Shown here: in pieces, positions 8,167-16,975 of the stretch
Numbering within the stretch: position 1 is the first letter of the stretch
Layout: each line of letters opens with the position of its first letter
NCBI GenBank assembly: GCA_015660915.1
Contig: JACTTZ010000009.1
Coordinates: forward strand, 89,238 to 153,237
Reading direction: 5' to 3'
DNA from: Methanomicrobia archaeon
GTDB taxonomy: Archaea; Halobacteriota; Bog-38; Methanoflorentales; Methanoflorentaceae
Length of the DNA: 64,000 nucleotides
Notes under the pieces: model-generated
The model's database searches: none
Seen by the model: the letters and a program-made list of their open reading frames with translations, nothing else
Told to the model about the DNA's origin: nothing
Made by a program: the position numbers and the translations under genes

Positions 8167-9932
8167 GTGCTCTCCTCTGCGCCGCTGACGTGGCGGCGCA
8201 GGGACGCAAAGGCGCTCAAGAGAGCTTCTCGCTGCGCGTCCGCGAACGTCCGATCACCGAAGTTGGCGAGTTCGTACGACATGGTCAACTGCCGCAGTGC
8301 GAGGCGCGTATCAGCGTCACTGAAGGCTGCGACGACGGCCCAGCTCTTCTCCCAGTGTGTCATGTGCGCGGCAATGCGGATGTGCGCGACGACAGCGAGC
8401 GACGTCACGGCCGCTTCAAATAGCGCTTTCGTAGCGTTCTCATCGTCAGCACGGGCAAATGCTTCGCGGGCCTCACCAAGAACCTCGTCCCAGTCGCTGA
8501 TACGTTGTGGCGCTCCTGGCGCGCGCGCGAGGGGAACCACCACCACAATTGGTCGTGCCTCCCTCGCCGGCTGCACAACGGGAGCAGCCACCTCTCCTTT
8601 TGCAACGGGTGCCCGTCGGAGGTAGCCGCCGCGGTACAGAAAGACGACGAGGAGCGCGGCGAGCAAAAGCCCTATGATGATGCCGAACAGGCCAGTCAAA
8701 TCAGCGGGCACGCGCGCTACGGAACTCATAGCAGACCTTAGTGGCTGGCCGCTTGGGTCAAATACCGTATAAGCGGTGACGCCCCCTGACAACGCTGACA
8801 TGTAGAGCGGCAATGATGGAACGGAGAACGAGTAGCTGCCGTTCTGATCGGTTCGAGCGCTTGTGACGTTCCTACCGCCTACGGAGAACATCACCGTAGC
8901 GTTGGCAACCGGTCCGGTAGCCGTGGTAAGCGTCCCTCTCGCCTGCACGTTGCTGCCCAACGCAATGCTGGGCGACAGGAAGCTGAGCGTGTTGCTTACC
9001 GGCGACGCGGCAACGGAAAAGTTGATCGGCGCGCTTTGCGCAGGTTTATAAGGCGCGTCGACGGGCGTGTATTGAGCGAACGCGACGTGTGCGCCTGGTG
9101 CGATAGTGAGGATAGGGAGCTTATAAGCGAATGACCCGTTTGCAGCCGTCGTCATTCTTGCCGCAACCCTGTTGTCAACGTGCAAATCGACCGTGCCGTT
9201 GAACACCCCCGATTGATTGCCCTGGAGGCCGCCCGCGAGCACGAGCGTGTCGCCATAGATCGCGTTGTTTGCGCTCTCGGTGAGCGTTAGGGTCGGGGTC
9301 ACGAAGACCACCGCCGTGACGTTAGCGACGCGGCCGTTCACCTGCGCGGCATACGCGTTCAAGAGCGCCGTGGCATTGCCGTACTGCTCGAGTTTGAGTC
9401 CGTTTTGAGCGGCAATAGCGTAGATATCTGCGTTCTGCCCGTTTATGGTCCCCCCGAGCCCCGTAAGGGCGTCGCCGAGCGCCTTCATCTCGAGCGTGTT
9501 TTCGATAGAGGCGTTGCCCAGCGGGACAGCCGCGAGAAGTCCGGATTCATTAGCGCTCAATGCGTTGAATCGTTGCGCATCGGCGATGAGAAGCGTGAAA
9601 GAGCTTTGTGACGCGTGCATGGCATCGATGGCCGGGCTCTCCTGCCCGACGTTCGCCGATGAGGTGATCTGGTCGATTGTGCTGCTGTAGTGAGCAAGCA
9701 GCGCGCTCGCGTTGGAGAAGTTGCCTGTGGTGACGTTCGCGAGGATACCGTTCGCATCAGCCGCGAGAGAGGCAAAGAGCGGCAGCTGAGTGGGAAAGTC
9801 AAATTCGCCGCTCGGCGGATTGAGTTCAGTATGTGAGGGGAAGCTCTGTGCCAACGCGCATGGTGTTGCAAAGACGAGCAAAACGACTGAGAGAAAGCAT
9901 AAAACCTGAGCTTCTCGTCTGAAACCGCGCAT
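8163..9932 (-). CDS. Surface protein with Ig-like domains and C-terminal DUF4129 domain
   Basis: A 589-aa protein and first gene of the operon. It has a signal peptide (about 1-28, CALAQ cut site), an Ala-rich helical region with many N-glycosylation sequons (NVT, NAS, NGS), one or two carboxypeptidase-regulatory/Ig-like beta domains (about 205-400, FAYKLPIL, YSFSVPSLP), one TM helix (about 412-432), and a cytoplasmic domain. That domain carries DUF4129 features, including HMTHWEKSWAVVAAF near residue 530. The same C-terminal signature occurs in the protein at 50931-52028, a clear paralogue. DUF4129 proteins often link to transglutaminase/MoxR systems; no transglutaminase is visible here. Confidence 0.85.
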   Translation of the reverse strand: MRGFRREAQVLCFLSVVLLVFATPCALAQSFPSHTELNPPSGEFDFPTQLPLFASLAADANGILANVTTGNFSNASALLAHYSSTIDQITSSANVGQESPAIDAMHASQSSFTLLIADAQRFNALSANESGLLAAVPLGNASIENTLEMKALGDALTGLGGTINGQNADIYAIAAQNGLKLEQYGNATALLNAYAAQVNGRVANVTAVVFVTPTLTLTESANNAIYGDTLVLAGGLQGNQSGVFNGTVDLHVDNRVAARMTTAANGSFAYKLPILTIAPGAHVAFAQYTPVDAPYKPAQSAPINFSVAASPVSNTLSFLSPSIALGSNVQARGTLTTATGPVANATVMFSVGGRNVTSARTDQNGSYSFSVPSLPLYMSALSGGVTAYTVFDPSGQPLRSAMSSVARVPADLTGLFGIIIGLLLAALLVVFLYRGGYLRRAPVAKGEVAAPVVQPAREARPIVVVVPLARAPGAPQRISDWDEVLGEAREAFARADDENATKALFEAAVTSLAVVAHIRIAAHMTHWEKSWAVVAAFSDADTRLALRQLTMSYELANFGDRTFADAQREALLSAFASLRRHVSGAEEST

Positions 9933-10599
9933 CTGTCACCTGATGAGTAAAAAAAGACCACTGACAATCCAGCGATTAGTATCGTCAAAGCAGTATAAAA
10001 AAGCTCGTTTGTGCGCGTCTAAGAACAAACAAACCCCGCACTCAGTTACCCCTGGGAATAGCGAAAGGATTAAACGACTCTGCGACAGAGGAGACAGTGC
10101 ACGCATCGTGTGTGTGCGTTGAAAACCAACGCCGCAGGGCCGGCGGCATCGGCTTTGTCCCGCTTGCCTCCGACCACGGTTGACTGTTCGATAAGAGATG
10201 TGTCGCATACACGATTGCGCTTAGGTTGTGGAAGCTACTCTTGATCAAAACCACGACCCTTGCGCAATGACTGTAAGGCCGTTGCTGAAATAGCTTGACT
10301 TCCACGCTTCATTTTAGCCGCAAGAATACCAATGAGGGGCGGAGCCAACTCGATGATTCACTGACGAACCGCCTGTTACCAAACGGCGTCTGTGAGCGCC
10401 GCGCGCTTTGGCATCTTTTGGCTGCAACGAGACCATTCAAAAAGAGGGACAGAAGAAAAGCGAGGTGCCGAACAGCGTGCCCCCCATACGCTTTCCCAAG
10501 TCAGAGAGCTATGAAAGAAGCACGCTTGAAGGCTGAAAAGCGTTGTTAACAAAAGTAGTCTCAAAGGAGTGCCCTTCTCGCTTCTTCCACTCGGCGGCG
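9933..10599. other. Gene-free spacer upstream of the MoxR operon
   Basis: Apart from the TATA-like box I see no supported gene. Open frames here (for example 10295-10549, plus) have Arg/Cys-rich, non-protein-like translations. The stretch lies between two minus-strand genes. Confidence 0.5.
9993..10002 (-). promoter_or_regulatory. TATA-like box upstream of the MoxR operon
   Basis: On the minus strand the sequence TTTTTTATAC lies about 60 bases before the ATG at 9932, a suitable place for an archaeal TATA box with a 5' leader of about 35 bases. No other candidate is as good in this spacer. Confidence 0.4.
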
Positions 10600-10863
10600 C
10601 TACCGTAGTATAACCACTGCCCTTTGGTAGAGTATAATGAAAAACACTACAACGCAGATCACGATAAATACGACGAGATTCCTTCGCCAAGAAGCGTGGA
10701 GGAAAGCGGGTTGGGTCAATTCGACTAGCGCAAGGAATTCAATGATTATGAGAACAAGAAAAATCTCAAGCGCGTGGATGTTCAATAACACCAAAATAGA
10801 GATGGTAATAAAGATCAGTACTAGCAGCCCATAGACAAAGCGCTGCGTCTGATTGATGATCAT
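10600..10863 (-). CDS. Small archaeal membrane protein, two to three TM helices
   Basis: An 87-aa protein starting MIINQTQRFVYGLL and built of three hydrophobic segments (about 8-27, 29-47 and 63-82), separated by polar turns (HASWRRN). Its translation is far more protein-like than the neighbouring open frames, and the pattern EIFLVLIIIEFLALVELT is typical of conserved small membrane proteins. No ribosome site is evident before the ATG, so the transcript may be leaderless. Function is unknown. Confidence 0.65.
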   Translation of the reverse strand: MIINQTQRFVYGLLVLIFITISILVLLNIHALEIFLVLIIIEFLALVELTQPAFLHASWRRNLVVFIVICVVVFFIILYQRAVVILR

Positions 10864-11556
10864 AGTATCCTATTTGAGATCTCGCTACATCGTGCTGGAC
10901 GTGATGTTAGATAAAAGTGCCTCTTTTGAGGAGGTGGCCTGCTTGACGTTCCGTAAGACACGGAAACGGTTGCAGCTGAAACGGGATATACGCAAGGCAC
11001 GTGCGAGCCTTTTCAACCACGCACAGGTTGTCATTTGAAGTCTCACGTAGAGCTATTTTTATATTCAAGCCGGCGCGCCTTTAGGATTGGACATTTACAG
11101 CGACGAGCAGCCCGATTGGTTAGGGCGAAATATCTGACACTGCGTCCGCCGTAGCTTCGTCGTGCGAATGTATCGCTTCTTTTAAGGAGTTTACCGAATC
11201 TGGAATATCATGCTTCCAAGCGCCGATTGTGATCATCGACGATTTTTCATGAAGCCATGCCCTACGGGGAGGCAGGGTTGGTATTGTGCGGAATGATTAA
11301 CAGAACTCGTATATCCAATCAAAGCGATTTTTTTCTAACAAGACAATAAGCTAATGTGTTTCCTCAAATCCGCCTTTGACTCGACTAGAAGCAACCAAAT
11401 ATTTGCCTACGAAGTCTATCTGCCGCGGTGATAAGCTGACGAGCAGCCAAAAACTACTCCTTTACGCTATATTCACGACAAAAGACACGTCATCGACCGC
11501 GATTTACGCGTGTTATGATAAGGTTATCAGCGACGGCACGAACGGATCCAAGTTAA
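10864..11556. other. Spacer at the left edge of the polysaccharide island
   Basis: No supported gene. Base composition changes here from GC-rich to AT-rich. A TATA-like tttttatattc occurs near 11053-11063 but is followed by no intact reading frame. The open frame at 11376-11576 lies before the truncated methyltransferase and is not recognisable. Confidence 0.5.
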
Positions 11557-12072
11557 CGACAAAATGGCTGTCGTAGCACAAATATCTCGCGCTATGTCAT
11601 TAAGGGAGACGCACGTCACTTACCCTTCACAGCCCAATCTTTTGATACTGTGTTGATGATAAACGTACTCGAGCACACTGATGATTTGAGTGCTTTGCAA
11701 GAGGCGTATCGGGTCTGTCGGAAAAATGTCGTTTTTTCTGTTCCCCACGAAAAGGAGGAGGAGCTCGGGCACTACAATATTACCTATCATCCTTATGTTG
11801 ATCCAACACATTTGCGCTATTACACTATGGAACGGGTAACCGCCACGTTTGCCGATGCCGGATTCACAATGGACGAAATCTGCTTTGACGGTCCTATCAA
11901 CTCACTGGGGCTGTTCTTACGGGCCTTACATCTCCCGCGTCTTCTTAGTATTGGAGTTGGAATTACGGTTAATAGAATTCCGGGAATCAAGAAATACTAT
12001 ATGAATATCGAAGGGGTAGCATCAAGAGACGCAACTTTCCGGGTGAGCCTTAATCCTAATTTTGAAAAATAG
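11557..12072 (+). pseudogene. Truncated SAM-dependent methyltransferase (C-terminal two thirds)
   Basis: In one open frame it carries the class I methyltransferase motifs that follow the SAM-binding loop: GDARHLPF, SFDTVLMINVLEHTDDL and a C-terminal tail. The glycine-rich SAM loop (DxGxGxG) is absent because the frame is closed by a TAA at 11554 and no upstream continuation is seen. The nearest start codon (GTG at 11650) lies inside motif IV, so a product from there could not bind SAM. The C-terminal half resembles the intact methyltransferase at 30269-30988 in style (LEHTDDL versus LEHVDDP). Confidence 0.7.
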
Positions 12073-12369
12073 AGAAGAAAATGAGAGTTACAATTGCTGT
12101 TTGACGGCAATTAAAAGGGCGTAATTATTCATATTCACGACATTTTTTTTACGAAGCGAATATCCCAGAGAGTGGCTGTTTGATCACCGTGTTGGAATGA
12201 GCAATATCTTGTCCAAGCATTTCTGTTGTTTAAAGATAGTTTTGAGGTGTTGTGGGCGGGAAGTTACATGCACTTAAACAATCCTGATGCACTAGAAAAG
12301 GCATTCAGTTCCTACTCAAGGGACAAATCCGGTCCCTGTAGTTTTGGATTAAGAAAACAAGATAGATAA
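12073..12369. other. Degenerate spacer
   Basis: AT-rich, many stops in all frames. A short protein-like run (FEVLWAGSYMHLNNPDALEK, about 12240-12300) may be a gene remnant but I cannot assign it. Confidence 0.35.
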
Positions 12370-12606
12370 ACTCTCGGCACAAGCGAAGCGCTCAGAGATT
12401 ATTTTCGCCAATTCAGGAGCTCGAGCCGCTCCTTTTCCAATGACAGCCCAAAGACATTTGTATTGATTGGTATGCAACGGGTGAAAAATGCAATGTGTCT
12501 GCCAATCTCCATCGACGGACGACGTTCGTTCGATCCGGAGCAGATGCAACAGAACGGGTTCTGGTTCTCATATCTAGGCATTGGAGCAGCAAAAAACGCG
12601 CAAAGA
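12370..12606 (+). pseudogene. C-terminal remnant of a nucleotide-sugar dehydrogenase
   Basis: The frame, open from 12370, ends with KTFVLIGMQRVKN, then LPISIDGRRSFDPEQMQQNG and a GIG motif. This matches the final beta strand/helix of the UDP-sugar dehydrogenase C-terminal domain. The complete-type sequence at the left edge of the window has VDGRRFFDTEAVTKLGFVYR in the same place. Only about 60 residues remain, so it is a relic, perhaps of a second uronate-forming gene. Confidence 0.55.
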
Positions 12607-12616
12607 TGTATCAGGC

Positions 12617-12660
12617 CGAAATCTACTTTAATTAATTGCGAAATCTACTTTAATTAATTG
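12617..12660 (+). repeat. 22-bp tandem direct repeat
   Basis: Two identical 22-base units (12617-12638, 12639-12660) containing ctactttaattaattg lie immediately upstream of the cupin gene (ATG 12679). The AT-rich units could overlap its promoter. Confidence 0.9.
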
Positions 12661-12678
12661 ACCTAACAACTATTTGTT

Positions 12679-13095
12679 ATGACCGAAATTGTTGATTCAG
12701 AAGGGAAATTAGTTGCCATTGTAATCGCTTCTGAATATAAAAACAATGGCATTGAGTTCTTTACGCCTGGGGATTTTTCACAGCAACTTGCTTGTATGTG
12801 CCACCCCAAAGACAAAATAATACCCCCTCATAAACATAAAATTCACACTCGCCAAGTGCACTTGACTCAAGAGGTCTTGTTACTTCGGAGCGGCAAAGTC
12901 AAAACTGATCTATACGATGAAGATGACAGCTACATCGCTAGCGTCGTCCTAAACACGGGCGATGTGATCATGCTCGTTTCAGGCGGACATAGTTTTACTA
13001 TGCTTGAGCCTTCTGAACTAATTGAAGTAAAACAGGGGCCCTACATGGGAGATCTTGACAAAGTATCTTTGACTCCAAAAAAGGGGAGTGTGTAG
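12679..13095 (+). CDS. Cupin-fold protein of sugar-biosynthesis loci
   Basis: A 138-aa single-domain cupin. The first cupin motif is IPPHKHKIHTRQ with two His, then SGKVKTDLYDED and TGDVIMLVSGGHSFTML with a third His, and the end is VKQGPYMGDLDK. Small cupins of this type sit beside DegT-family aminotransferases in polysaccharide loci; their reaction is not settled (epimerase/isomerase or sensor). The gene ends nine bases before the aminotransferase start, so the two are co-expressed. A damaged second copy lies at 35640-35816. Confidence 0.75.
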   Translation: MTEIVDSEGKLVAIVIASEYKNNGIEFFTPGDFSQQLACMCHPKDKIIPPHKHKIHTRQVHLTQEVLLLRSGKVKTDLYDEDDSYIASVVLNTGDVIMLVSGGHSFTMLEPSELIEVKQGPYMGDLDKVSLTPKKGSV

Positions 13096-13104
13096 GTTAG
13101 AGCT

Positions 13105-14253
13105 GTGGCAGTACGCAGGCCTATACCTGTCAATGAACCTAAATTAGACGGCCGCGAGAGCGAGTACCTCCTTAAATGCATCACGAGTGGCTGGATATCA
13201 TCAGAAGGTCCTTTTGTTGGCGATTTTGAAAGACTTTTTTCGAGCTATGTTGGAGGTCAATACGGCACTGCGGTATGTAATGGAACTGCCGCTCTTGAGA
13301 CCGCGCTGTTCGCGCTTGGTATCCAAAGCGGGGACGAAATCATAATGCCCTCATTTACGATAATATCTTGCGCCGTTGCAGCTCTACGGCTCGGGGCAAA
13401 ACCAGTTTTTGTTGATATCAATCGCGAAACGTGGAACATGGATACCTCGCAAGTTGAGTCAAAAGTTACATCAAAAACCAAGGCCATCATGCCAGTTCAT
13501 ATCTTTGGACACCCCGTCGATATGGATCCACTTTTTGATATTGCTGATGCCTACAAGCTAAAAATAATAGAAGATGCGGCAGAAGCACACGGTGCCCAAT
13601 ACTTAAGCAAGACAAACACACATACGTGGCTTAAGTGTGGGGCTATGGGCGATGTGGCGTGTTTTTCCTTCTACGCAAATAAAATTATTACAACCGGCGA
13701 GGGGGGCATGGTCGTAACCAACGATCCTGCAATTGCAAAGCGGGCAGCTTCTTACAGGAACCTCTGCTTCAAACCTGAACGGCGATTTTACCATACAGAG
13801 CTCTGCTACAACTTTCGCATGACGAACCTGCAGGCGGCAGTAGGTTTGGCACAATTAGAGCGCATTGAAGAGTTCATAGCTATAAAACGATCATTAGGCG
13901 AATATTACCGAGATAAATTATCACGCGTGCCAGGCATACGCTTTCAAGTAGAAAAACCGTATGCGAAATGCGTCTATTGGATGTACGCAATTGAGATTGA
14001 TGAAGCAACAGAGTTGACGGCAGACTTGGTGCTGCAAAGATTGGGTCAATACGGAATCGGTGCACGGCCATTTTTTATGGGGCTGCACGCACAGCCTATT
14101 CTTCAGGAGCTTGGAGTGACAACTGGTGAGCATTTCCCGCATACGGACAAGGCCTACAAGCAGGGACTTTATTTGCCATCCGGTTTAACGTTGACTAGAA
14201 CCCAAATAGACGTCGTATCTGAAGCTATGCAAGAAATAATGGCGAACAATTAA
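13105..14253 (+). CDS. DegT/DnrJ/EryC1-family sugar aminotransferase (perosamine-synthase-like)
   Basis: A 382-aa PLP-dependent aminotransferase that acts on a nucleotide 4-keto-6-deoxyhexose. The family start signature IPVNEPKLDGRESEYL, ITSGWISSEGPFV, and the PLP region IEDAAEAHG (Asp binds the pyridine N) are intact, as is FSFYANKIITTGEGGM with the Schiff-base Lys. The C-terminus (FPHTDKAYKQGLYLPSGLTL) is that of GDP-perosamine-synthase-type enzymes. The GTG start sits nine bases after the cupin gene and two bases before the methyltransferase gene. The three genes form an operon that probably makes an amino, perhaps N-methylated, sugar. Confidence 0.9.
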   Translation: MAVRRPIPVNEPKLDGRESEYLLKCITSGWISSEGPFVGDFERLFSSYVGGQYGTAVCNGTAALETALFALGIQSGDEIIMPSFTIISCAVAALRLGAKPVFVDINRETWNMDTSQVESKVTSKTKAIMPVHIFGHPVDMDPLFDIADAYKLKIIEDAAEAHGAQYLSKTNTHTWLKCGAMGDVACFSFYANKIITTGEGGMVVTNDPAIAKRAASYRNLCFKPERRFYHTELCYNFRMTNLQAAVGLAQLERIEEFIAIKRSLGEYYRDKLSRVPGIRFQVEKPYAKCVYWMYAIEIDEATELTADLVLQRLGQYGIGARPFFMGLHAQPILQELGVTTGEHFPHTDKAYKQGLYLPSGLTLTRTQIDVVSEAMQEIMANN

Positions 14254-14255
14254 CC

Positions 14256-15017
14256 GTGACACCTTTTGGCAATTATTCGAATTACTACGATTTGATCTAC
14301 GGTCAGAAAGATTACCGAGCTGAAGTGTCCTATCTCATAGAGCTCATCGACAAGTACCCCGGCCGCCACGTGAAATCGATCCTCGATCTCGGATGTGGAA
14401 CTTGTGGACACGCATTCTTGTTGGCTGAGCGCGGGTATGAAGTAACAGGGGTAGATAGATCGGAGTCTATGCTTGCCATAGCCCGTAATAAGGGGGAGAG
14501 ATCACAAGCTCAACTGGAGTTCATTAATGGGGACATCCGAAATGTACGTTTAGAGAAAAAATTCGACGCAGTTATTTCTATGTTTGCCGTCATGGGGTAT
14601 CAAACGACCAATGACGATTTTGAGAGAACGCTGCGCAATTCATCCAAGTATCTTAAAAAAAATGGGCTACTAGTTTTTGACGTATGGTTTGGTCCTGCAG
14701 TTATCGCACAAAAACCCACAGATAGGATGTTATCCATAGACCACTATGGCGATAAAATAATCAGATTCAGTCATCCAGAACTCGATATCATGCACCATAG
14801 AGTGGTAGTGCACTATACCGTATTACGAATTAAAAAGGATGTATGCGTTGATTGTGTCAACGAAGAGCACGTGATGCGTTTCTTTTTCCCTTTGGAACTT
14901 GAGTATTTCTTGCAAACCACCGGCTATCGGCTCCTTGCGATCGTGCCATTTATGGAAAAGGAAAGAACTCCGACTGAATGTGATTGGAACGTCACGGTGA
15001 TCGCCCGACGATCATGA
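14256..15017 (+). CDS. SAM-dependent methyltransferase, likely sugar N/O-methyltransferase
   Basis: A 253-aa class I methyltransferase. The N-terminus NYSNYYDLIYGQKDY is typical of the type 11/25 family. The SAM loop is ILDLGCGTCGHA (about 42-53), with GVDRSESML and FDAVISMFAVMGY as later motifs. It starts (GTG) two bases after the aminotransferase stop, so a role in methylating the amino sugar made upstream is plausible (inference). It is intact. Confidence 0.85.
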   Translation: MTPFGNYSNYYDLIYGQKDYRAEVSYLIELIDKYPGRHVKSILDLGCGTCGHAFLLAERGYEVTGVDRSESMLAIARNKGERSQAQLEFINGDIRNVRLEKKFDAVISMFAVMGYQTTNDDFERTLRNSSKYLKKNGLLVFDVWFGPAVIAQKPTDRMLSIDHYGDKIIRFSHPELDIMHHRVVVHYTVLRIKKDVCVDCVNEEHVMRFFFPLELEYFLQTTGYRLLAIVPFMEKERTPTECDWNVTVIARRS

Positions 15018-15115
15018 TAATGCTATGTATATCTTCGCATAGATTTACCTCTATAGCCGTGCGACTGACAGAGCTGACGCCGTATATTAAATTTCACAAC
15101 GTTAAAGTTCGATAA

Positions 15116-16339
15116 ATGATGCCGAATAGAGAAAAAGAGAAGAAAATACTCCTTTTTAACTTAAGCCTGAGGTTGATCGGGGGTGCGGAGAAGGTCTTGT
15201 TGGAAGAAGCCAAATATTTTGAGTCACAACGCATCCAAACATATGTTTTAACGTTCACGTTTAATAATGACGTTCTGTTTCACAACGTATATGACTCATA
15301 TATCGAACAAATCGGTATCACCAAAGATAATAAAAACGTAGTGGCACGCGCGGTGGAATTTTTAAGAAAAAGCTACGCACTGCGACGACGCATCCGCCAG
15401 ATTCAACCAGATGCAATACTTGGTTCAAACATTTGGGATTGCATTATTTTGTATTTTGCAACTTTGTTTACCCCCTTTACGTATTCAACTCATGTCCACG
15501 GCACTATTTTTTGGCTCCCATATGACCTAAAGTACGCAAGAATCCATCGAGGCGTGTTTGCCGAGATCAGGACATCCGTGAAAGGCCATCAAGAGTTTAT
15601 TCCAATAGACGCTCCCAAATCCAATTTGCTGCGTAAGACTCAAAACGAGTTTTTAGCCGTGCTCGTCTGGATAGCGGTAAGGAAGGCTAAAAAAATATTT
15701 GTCTTATCAAATCAAATGAAGTGGGAAGTCTATAAGCTCTATGCGAAACAGGCTGTAGTCTTGAGAGGTGCTTTTTCAGAAAAAATGCTCACTTACACCC
15801 CACACCATAACCTCAAACAGGATTTGGAGATTGATGGAAGGGTGATATTAAACGTCAATCGATTAGAATTTCGAAAAAGAGTTGATCTCCTCATTAACTC
15901 ATTCAAGCTGATTTGCAGTAAATATGAGGATGTCTGGTTAGTGATCGCTGGGCTAGGATGGGATGGGGAGAAGCTCAAGAAACTTGCACACGAATTAGGC
16001 ATTGAAAATCGCGTTAAATTCATTGGCGCAGTCGATGAGCATTATAAGTGGGATTGTATCGCCTCGTGCGATGTGTTTGCACACCCAATGTGGGCAGATT
16101 TTGCGATAGCAGCATTCGAACCGTTAGCGCTGCAAAAAAAGGTGGTGTGGAGCTCTGACGTAGAGGTAGATGATAAGCTAGCTAAAAACAGGCATATTTT
16201 CCGTGCTGATTCCAATCCAATTGATTTCGCTAAAGCTTTAGAGCAGGCGCTGAATACGACTGTTGACGAAATAAACGACGTCTCTGAATATACGTGGGAA
16301 ACTTATTGCGGCCGCGTCTTAGATGAACTTTGTCGATGA
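15116..16339 (+). CDS. GT4-family glycosyltransferase
   Basis: A 407-aa GT-B enzyme. The N-terminus has FNLSLRLIGGAEKVLLEEA (the usual 'GGaE' start of GT4) and the C-terminal domain has ILNVNRLEFRKRVDLLINSF, with the usual R-K pair that binds nucleotide diphosphate. The terminal E-x7-E region is degenerate (AAFEPLALQ). Part of this gene (15424-15554, 16097-16110 and 16316-16370) reappears, joined, at 34160-34370. Cytoplasmic, adds a sugar to the lipid-linked glycan; the substrate cannot be read from sequence. Confidence 0.85.
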   Translation: MMPNREKEKKILLFNLSLRLIGGAEKVLLEEAKYFESQRIQTYVLTFTFNNDVLFHNVYDSYIEQIGITKDNKNVVARAVEFLRKSYALRRRIRQIQPDAILGSNIWDCIILYFATLFTPFTYSTHVHGTIFWLPYDLKYARIHRGVFAEIRTSVKGHQEFIPIDAPKSNLLRKTQNEFLAVLVWIAVRKAKKIFVLSNQMKWEVYKLYAKQAVVLRGAFSEKMLTYTPHHNLKQDLEIDGRVILNVNRLEFRKRVDLLINSFKLICSKYEDVWLVIAGLGWDGEKLKKLAHELGIENRVKFIGAVDEHYKWDCIASCDVFAHPMWADFAIAAFEPLALQKKVVWSSDVEVDDKLAKNRHIFRADSNPIDFAKALEQALNTTVDEINDVSEYTWETYCGRVLDELCR

Positions 16340-16362
16340 ATACTCAGTAAATGATTTGACAT

Positions 16363-16930
16363 AAATCATCGCACGGACAGGTAAAACTGGGGAATGAACG
16401 CTTAACAGACACCTGATACCAGGCTTGCGAGTGCGAAACGTCGATGTGAAAGTATTGCACCATTTTGCATTAAACCGACCAAACACAAAGTTTTTTTGTG
16501 CAGTCTGCTGTTGAAGCGTGTGATAAAAGAGGAGCCGATCTCTCTCATACGCAATGTAGATAACCTCGGACCGTTTCTCTTTCGGCACCGGAACCTACGA
16601 GCCAAAAAAGTGCTCACCGTTTGCGATATTTCATCGGTTATGCTGCCGTCACTTTATGAAAGGTTTGGACTACCACCTCTTAAAGTTATAGCGTGCAACG
16701 GTCCGGTCTTGCTCTCAGACACAAGTTCGGTGAGAGAAGTTGCGGGGGATGCAGAGCTATATATAGATAATCCGCTAAGCTGCGAAGATGTTTCAGAAAA
16801 TATTCTCGAGATAATAAATAACCAGAGTTTGCGTGAAAGTGTAAGATCCAAGGGCTTTGAACAAGCACATAGATTCAGCTGGGAAACAACCGTTCAAAAG
16901 ACCATAAACGCATACGGTTCCATTCCATAG
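16363..16930 (+). pseudogene. Internally deleted GT4 glycosyltransferase, relic of a paralogue of the gene at 41162
   Basis: Reading three frames gives, in order: GKTGE, stop TGA, TLNRHLIPGL and HFALNRPNT (about 16366-16485); then NVDNLGPFLFRHRNL and KKVLTVCDISSVMLPS; then directly LYERFGLPPLKVIA and SVREVAGDAELYIDNPLSC to the end. The intact minus-strand GT4 at 41162-42235 has the same blocks (RLSRYLINGL, HFALDRPN, NLDNLGPFLLRH, KKVLTVHDIAPVILP, LYEGFGLPPLEAMA). It has about 165 extra residues between DIAPVILP and SLYEGFG. So this copy lost the middle of the gene and also has a nonsense codon and a frameshift. The open frame 16496-16930 could still make a 144-aa protein, unlikely to be an enzyme. 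Confidence 0.8.
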
Positions 16931-16975
16931 TAAAAAGAGTAAGAACTCTTCGTGAATCTAAAGGAGTGTGCGGCG

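Noticed and set aside
10295..10549. 84-aa plus-strand ORF
   Set aside because: Arg/Lys/Cys-rich translation without motifs, hydrophobic pattern or start signals; likely chance frame.
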